A stretch of DNA of 64,000 nt from Asterella californica (taxonomy: Eukaryota; Streptophyta; Marchantiopsida; Marchantiales; Aytoniaceae): positions 14,632,001 through 14,696,000 of the forward strand of contig JAYKYS010000007.1 in NCBI GenBank assembly GCA_036924285.1, written 5' to 3'. Each line of letters starts with the position of its first letter. Positions within the stretch are counted from its first letter, which is position 1. Below the pieces are notes generated by a model. That model did no database searches. It saw only the letters and a program-made list of their open reading frames with translations, and was not told the origin of the DNA. This document shows, in pieces, positions 60,115 to 64,000 of this stretch. Both the position numbers and the translations under genes were made by a program.

Positions 60115-63100
60115 TCATAAGGGCTTGGCTGGTGAAGACGCCAACTTAACACCGCTCTGTCTCTGAAGATGATCTCTCATCTCGATGTAACTTCGCAATT
60201 CGTCCAAAGCAGATCCGGATGTTTTCTGGGGTACCCTGGTTGCCACTGATTGTGAAACAGGTGACCCAACCAGTGATGTAGTACCTGAACGGGCCTTCAT
60301 CATTGTTGGCCGAGGAGGGCTACCCTTAAGTTTCCCACCACCTAACATTTCAGCAGGACCTAAGAGGGCAGGGGGAGATGTGCGTAAGTTGGGTGAACCC
60401 GAGACAACCGGTAACGGCAAGTTCCCCGGCCTCAAGGGCGGGGCGGCTTTTAGAATTCTTACAAGCGCGCCCACTGCAGCATCTTGCGACCGCTGATGAC
60501 CTTGTCCAACTGCCTCAAATGCATCCGTACTTTGCCGGACCTTCGGGCTGTCCATCCTAAAACCCAACAACAGGGGTTAACATTAGCATCTAGGCAACTG
60601 CAACCACACTCTCTCTCTCTATCTCCAACGATTTCAGATTCAGAAAACCAATCTTTGCCGCCGAGACACCACATGTGTTGGGACACTCAAGTATGTATAG
60701 CAAAACAGAGCAACACATGTGTTGGGACACTCAAGCATGGTATCAGTAGAACAAACATTGCACGAAAAATCATCTCGTATCAAGTAGTTCATGACATGTT
60801 TCAATAACCCGTTCTTCTTCCTGCTCGACAGTAAAAGCAGCATTGAGTCACAGGATTGTAGTTCAGAGTAAGATAAACCAGGTACCTGCTTCTGTAACCC
60901 TCTGCTTCTTCGTCATCAACAGCGAAAGGACAAGAGAACTCCTCGTCATCTCCATCGTCAGCAGTCTCTATTTTGCTCATTCCTCTCGAAGGAAGTAACA
61001 GACGGGGAGGGGCATACAGAGACCTCTTCACACCAGAAGGTGGACCTCCGTCTCCTTTGTCATCCCCCGGAACCTGCATATAAGCTTGTAAGTCCTTACG
61101 GCGTCCCAAGGTAGACACTTGTGTGGGGAGGGATCAGTTACTCAGGTAAGGCGGTTTAACTTCAGCCTTATCTGAGCTAAATGATGGAGGGGGCATATTG
61201 ACAGAACCAACAAATATTTAAGATATACTTTCAAGGGACAACGAGCTGAGATACTGCGAGCGCAGATAGTCTACGGACTGATCCTGTGTCGTTTCCTGTA
61301 AATCCTAAACTAAAAAACACTTTCCTGATGCAGAACTGGACCATGCCTGACATCCAGCAAGCTTCTGGTGACTATCAAGAAGAGTCAGCTTCGAGCAAAT
61401 TCACTATGAATGGTGCTCACACAGTGAGAAACTTCCAATTCCTGCCATTCCCGCTAGGAGACGCATTGTACTAGCAGTACAAGGACAGACCACTACGAAA
61501 CCACTTCGCAAACATCATAAAGTAAAATCCAAAGATGAAATACAAAGACAAGGTGATACCAATACCTGATGAGCATGGAACGGATGTGCAGGGGACACCA
61601 GCAGTGATGAGTTGACGGCCCAGTCTGAAATAGACAGGGGAGGCGGAGCAACTTTTCCTTCTAGATTTGGTACAAACAAATTTGTCACCGGCACTGTCCA
61701 CTGTTTGGAGGTGGAGGATAAGGGACGAAAAGTCTCTAAATTTCTGCCTGGAGAAGGTGGCGGATATGGACTCTTAGATAATGGGTGTGTTGGACCCTCT
61801 ATTCGGCGTGGACTGGAACCCGAATATGGCCTCGCGGAGGAGGGCCTGGGAATACTCACCGGAGCACTACGTTGTGCCGGGTAATGAGTCGGGGGTGAAG
61901 GAGAAGGTGAAGCAGAAAATGGAGGAGATCTACCATGTTCATGTATTGGTATAGGTTGTGATGGGTGTCCCGTTCCAACCTGATGGAACGACGAAGGCTG
62001 AGATGCATATTGTCGAGGGAATGAGGGGCGTGAAGGGGAAGTCCGAGGCGATAGCTGGAGGTGCACGTTATGTGAAGGAGACGCAGAAAGGGGAGACTGT
62101 GCAATCGGAGAAGAGGAGGGAACGAACTCGGTGGGTACAGAAGGTGAAGGCGACCGACTAGCGCGGAATGAAGGTGAAGCTGTCAATGGTTGAGGTAGCT
62201 GCATCTTCGCCTGTCCACCACTCCAGCTATGGCGACGATGAAACGAGAGACCCGAAGGGGAGCTCGGTACTGAAGATGGAAGAGAAACAACGTGTACCCC
62301 TCTTCTTCCAGAAATTCCTCCACTTGGCACTGACCCAACACTGTGGAACTTCCTTATAGGATTAGTATGCGGACTACCCACATAATCCGTAATAATCCGT
62401 GGTTCCATTGGAGGTGTGATCTCCAGTGCCGTCACAGCCGTTGTATGCCTATAGTTGACCGTTATGCACATTCGTCCCCACATGGTTTCGATCGGGGTGA
62501 GACTGAGGGAATTATTCATCATAGCTGCCTGATCACTCTCAGAGAGCGGTGGTGGAGAGGAGGACACCCTGTAAGAGAGCCCGAAGCTTCGGCTATGGTG
62601 GGACGAATTCACCAGACGAAACAGGCGGTGAGCAGGCAGTGTTCTCATGGTACAGTAAAGAGACCTTAGCATTATAACCGTTCGTTTGTACACCACTGGA
62701 CTTTCCACCACATGACTAGAAGGATATGGTAGAGGTGGTCCTCCCATGCCCCTTGAAACTCCCGCTCCTCCAGATCCTTCTCCAAAACCACTAGTACCAG
62801 CTTTCCCACCACCAACCCCACTTCCACCACTCACAAATTTTCTCCTCCCAGTATAATGCACGACCCATCTTTCCAAAATTGTCCTGCACAACCCACCTGG
62901 CGAAGAACAACCATCTACTTCTCCGCTCCAAAACTCTCCACTGAGGTTTTCTCTACCAGGTGAGCTCCCCTTGAAATACCGTGCCCCTCCTCCACCAGAG
63001 GATGGGGAGGGCAGCTCTCCTGAGGGCTGCTGTAACAACACGTCTACCGTCATAGGCTCCAGGCATCCCCTTCTCCATGGCTCCACATATTCGACCACCG

Positions 63101-63320
63101 CTGCACAGTTTTCCATTTCTAAGTTGAACCATTTATTGGTTGACTTGGACCTGGGTGAAGTGGATGCTGCCGAATGGTGAGATTCATCAAGATAATTCTG
63201 CGAGGATACAGAGGGGATCCGAGAGTCAAGAATGATGTGCAGACTTTTCGCATAAAACTCCGCTACAATCTGTTCGACTTTCGCCCGTTCGGCTGACTGA
63301 CTCGAGCTTTGGGCCGCCAT
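60115..63320 (-). CDS. ATG13: Autophagy-related protein 13 (ATG13)
   Basis: Three exons: 63320-61566 (585 codons), 61073-60886, 60556-60115 (stop TGA). Donors are CATCAG/gtattg and AGCAG/gtacct; acceptors are atgcag/G and ttttag/G. The phases agree and give 794 aa. ATG13 is the regulatory scaffold of the ATG1 kinase complex that starts autophagosome formation in the cytosol and is a target of TOR. The N-terminal HORMA domain begins at about residue 10 with ERAKVEQIVAEFYAKSLHII and runs to about residue 290. A long Ser/Pro-rich disordered region follows, with GLSFHRRHSWSGG, a block conserved in plant ATG13. CPFAVDDEE (about residue 633) and the C-terminal ALDELRSYIEMRDHL (about residue 764) are the plant-type conserved motifs. 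The protein is longer than the roughly 600 aa of Arabidopsis ATG13a; the excess lies in the disordered part. The start ATG is followed by the family N terminus, so the model is complete. Confidence 0.95.
60670..60735. repeat. Direct repeat, 22 bp x2, in the second ATG13 intron
   Basis: cacatgtgttgggacactca occurs at 60670 and again at 60714, each followed by ag. The period is 44 bp. It lies in intron 60557-60885. The central cacatgtg is itself a palindromic E-box-like sequence. Confidence 0.9.
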
Positions 63321-64000
63321 GGCTACTACCTCACAACGTCACAAGACCCTGGCCAGAAGTCCAGAAATTCAAATCGTCTTCTTTCGAATCAATCAACCGC
63401 CTCCTGTCAGCCGTTCGATCTCTGTCAACCACTAATACCTCTTTGAGCAGCCGAACCTCCACTTCACTTGGACATCCTCCCTCCTTGTTTTGCCGTGAGG
63501 TTGCATAATAAACCTGTTCACGCGAGCAGCACCACCTGCCAGCTGCTTTCGTCGACAGGACCTTGTGCAGACCTGGACTCCTTGATTGAGTTGCAAGCCG
63601 ATAAGGGGTAGCGATAAATCCCTTGTTGTTCTAACCCAAGCTTGCCTAAGGAAAAATGGAGCCTTGAGGCTTGCGGGGAGCGTTGGGCAAAATACAAACA
63701 GATCTCAGCTTCCCAAAAGCCATCATAATAGCGTCCCCATGGCCATTCCTGCAACATACCCGAAAACTGCCCATGCGGGTTGTGGCCCCTGCCTTGGCAA
63801 CTCGCCCTCATTCTTACAATATCCGGAACACAATTTCATGGTTCACTTCATGAGAGGCCCCATCGCTTCTTCTGCCACACAACAAGACAGCCTTTTGTTC
63901 TCCTCCCTTTTCTTCTACGCCTTCCCCTTCACGTTTCGACCTCGCTAAGAGTCAGGTATCTACCCAAACATTAAGCCTCGTTCGCCGGAACTGCGAAAGT
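63321..64000 (-). promoter_or_regulatory. Upstream region of ATG13
   Basis: No other frame with content. This is presumably the 5' UTR and promoter of ATG13. No TATA box or defined element can be fixed. Confidence 0.45.

Overview
This is a plant nuclear window. The evidence is spliced genes with GT-AG introns whose reading phases match across exons, land-plant gene families (a plant-type ATG13, an At3g17950-like protein, an At5g53440-like protein), Ty3, Ty1 and L1-type retroelements, and scraps of mitochondrial and plastid DNA. The mitochondrial scraps (rpl2, ccmFN) read like bryophyte, probably liverwort, organelle genes. That placement is inference from remembered sequence character, not from a search.

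Layout. 1-2662 is a broken Ty3/gypsy gag-pol that stops abruptly at an AT-rich, gene-free stretch (2.66-8.9 kb) holding several perfect hairpins. 9.37-17.76 kb is the 3' part of a large plus-strand gene: four exons in consistent phase encode at least 1,618 residues of an Arg/Glu-rich, Gly/Pro-rich and acidic nuclear-type protein. Its introns carry a degenerate repeat family and a perfect 28-bp hairpin. 17.8-26.4 kb is non-coding, with a 148-bp tandem duplication. 26.46-27.76 kb is a two-exon minus-strand gene of the At3g17950 family, with a 129-bp GA microsatellite about 1 kb upstream. 28-36.5 kb holds no gene I can support. 36.6-37.2 kb is mitochondrial DNA with an rpl2 fragment. 37.2-42.3 kb is non-coding with twin palindromes at 39.7 kb. 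42.36-43.25 kb is a decayed Ty1/copia pol end.

45.0-50.75 kb is one decayed L1-type LINE in three pieces. It is split first by about 2.3 kb of non-coding DNA and then by about 0.5 kb of organelle-derived DNA in which a plastid 5S rRNA fragment abuts a mitochondrial ccmFN fragment. 51.52-54.65 kb is an intact-looking 11-exon minus-strand WD40 gene (442 aa) with one apparent GC-AG intron. 60.12-63.32 kb is a complete three-exon minus-strand ATG13 (794 aa), the autophagy-initiation scaffold.

The genes are separate transcription units with no sign of working together. The accessory interest lies in the intronic repeat family, the peptide repeat in the acidic exon, the nested organelle chimera in the LINE, and a 39-bp identical segment shared in opposite orientation by 20.1 and 36.9 kb.
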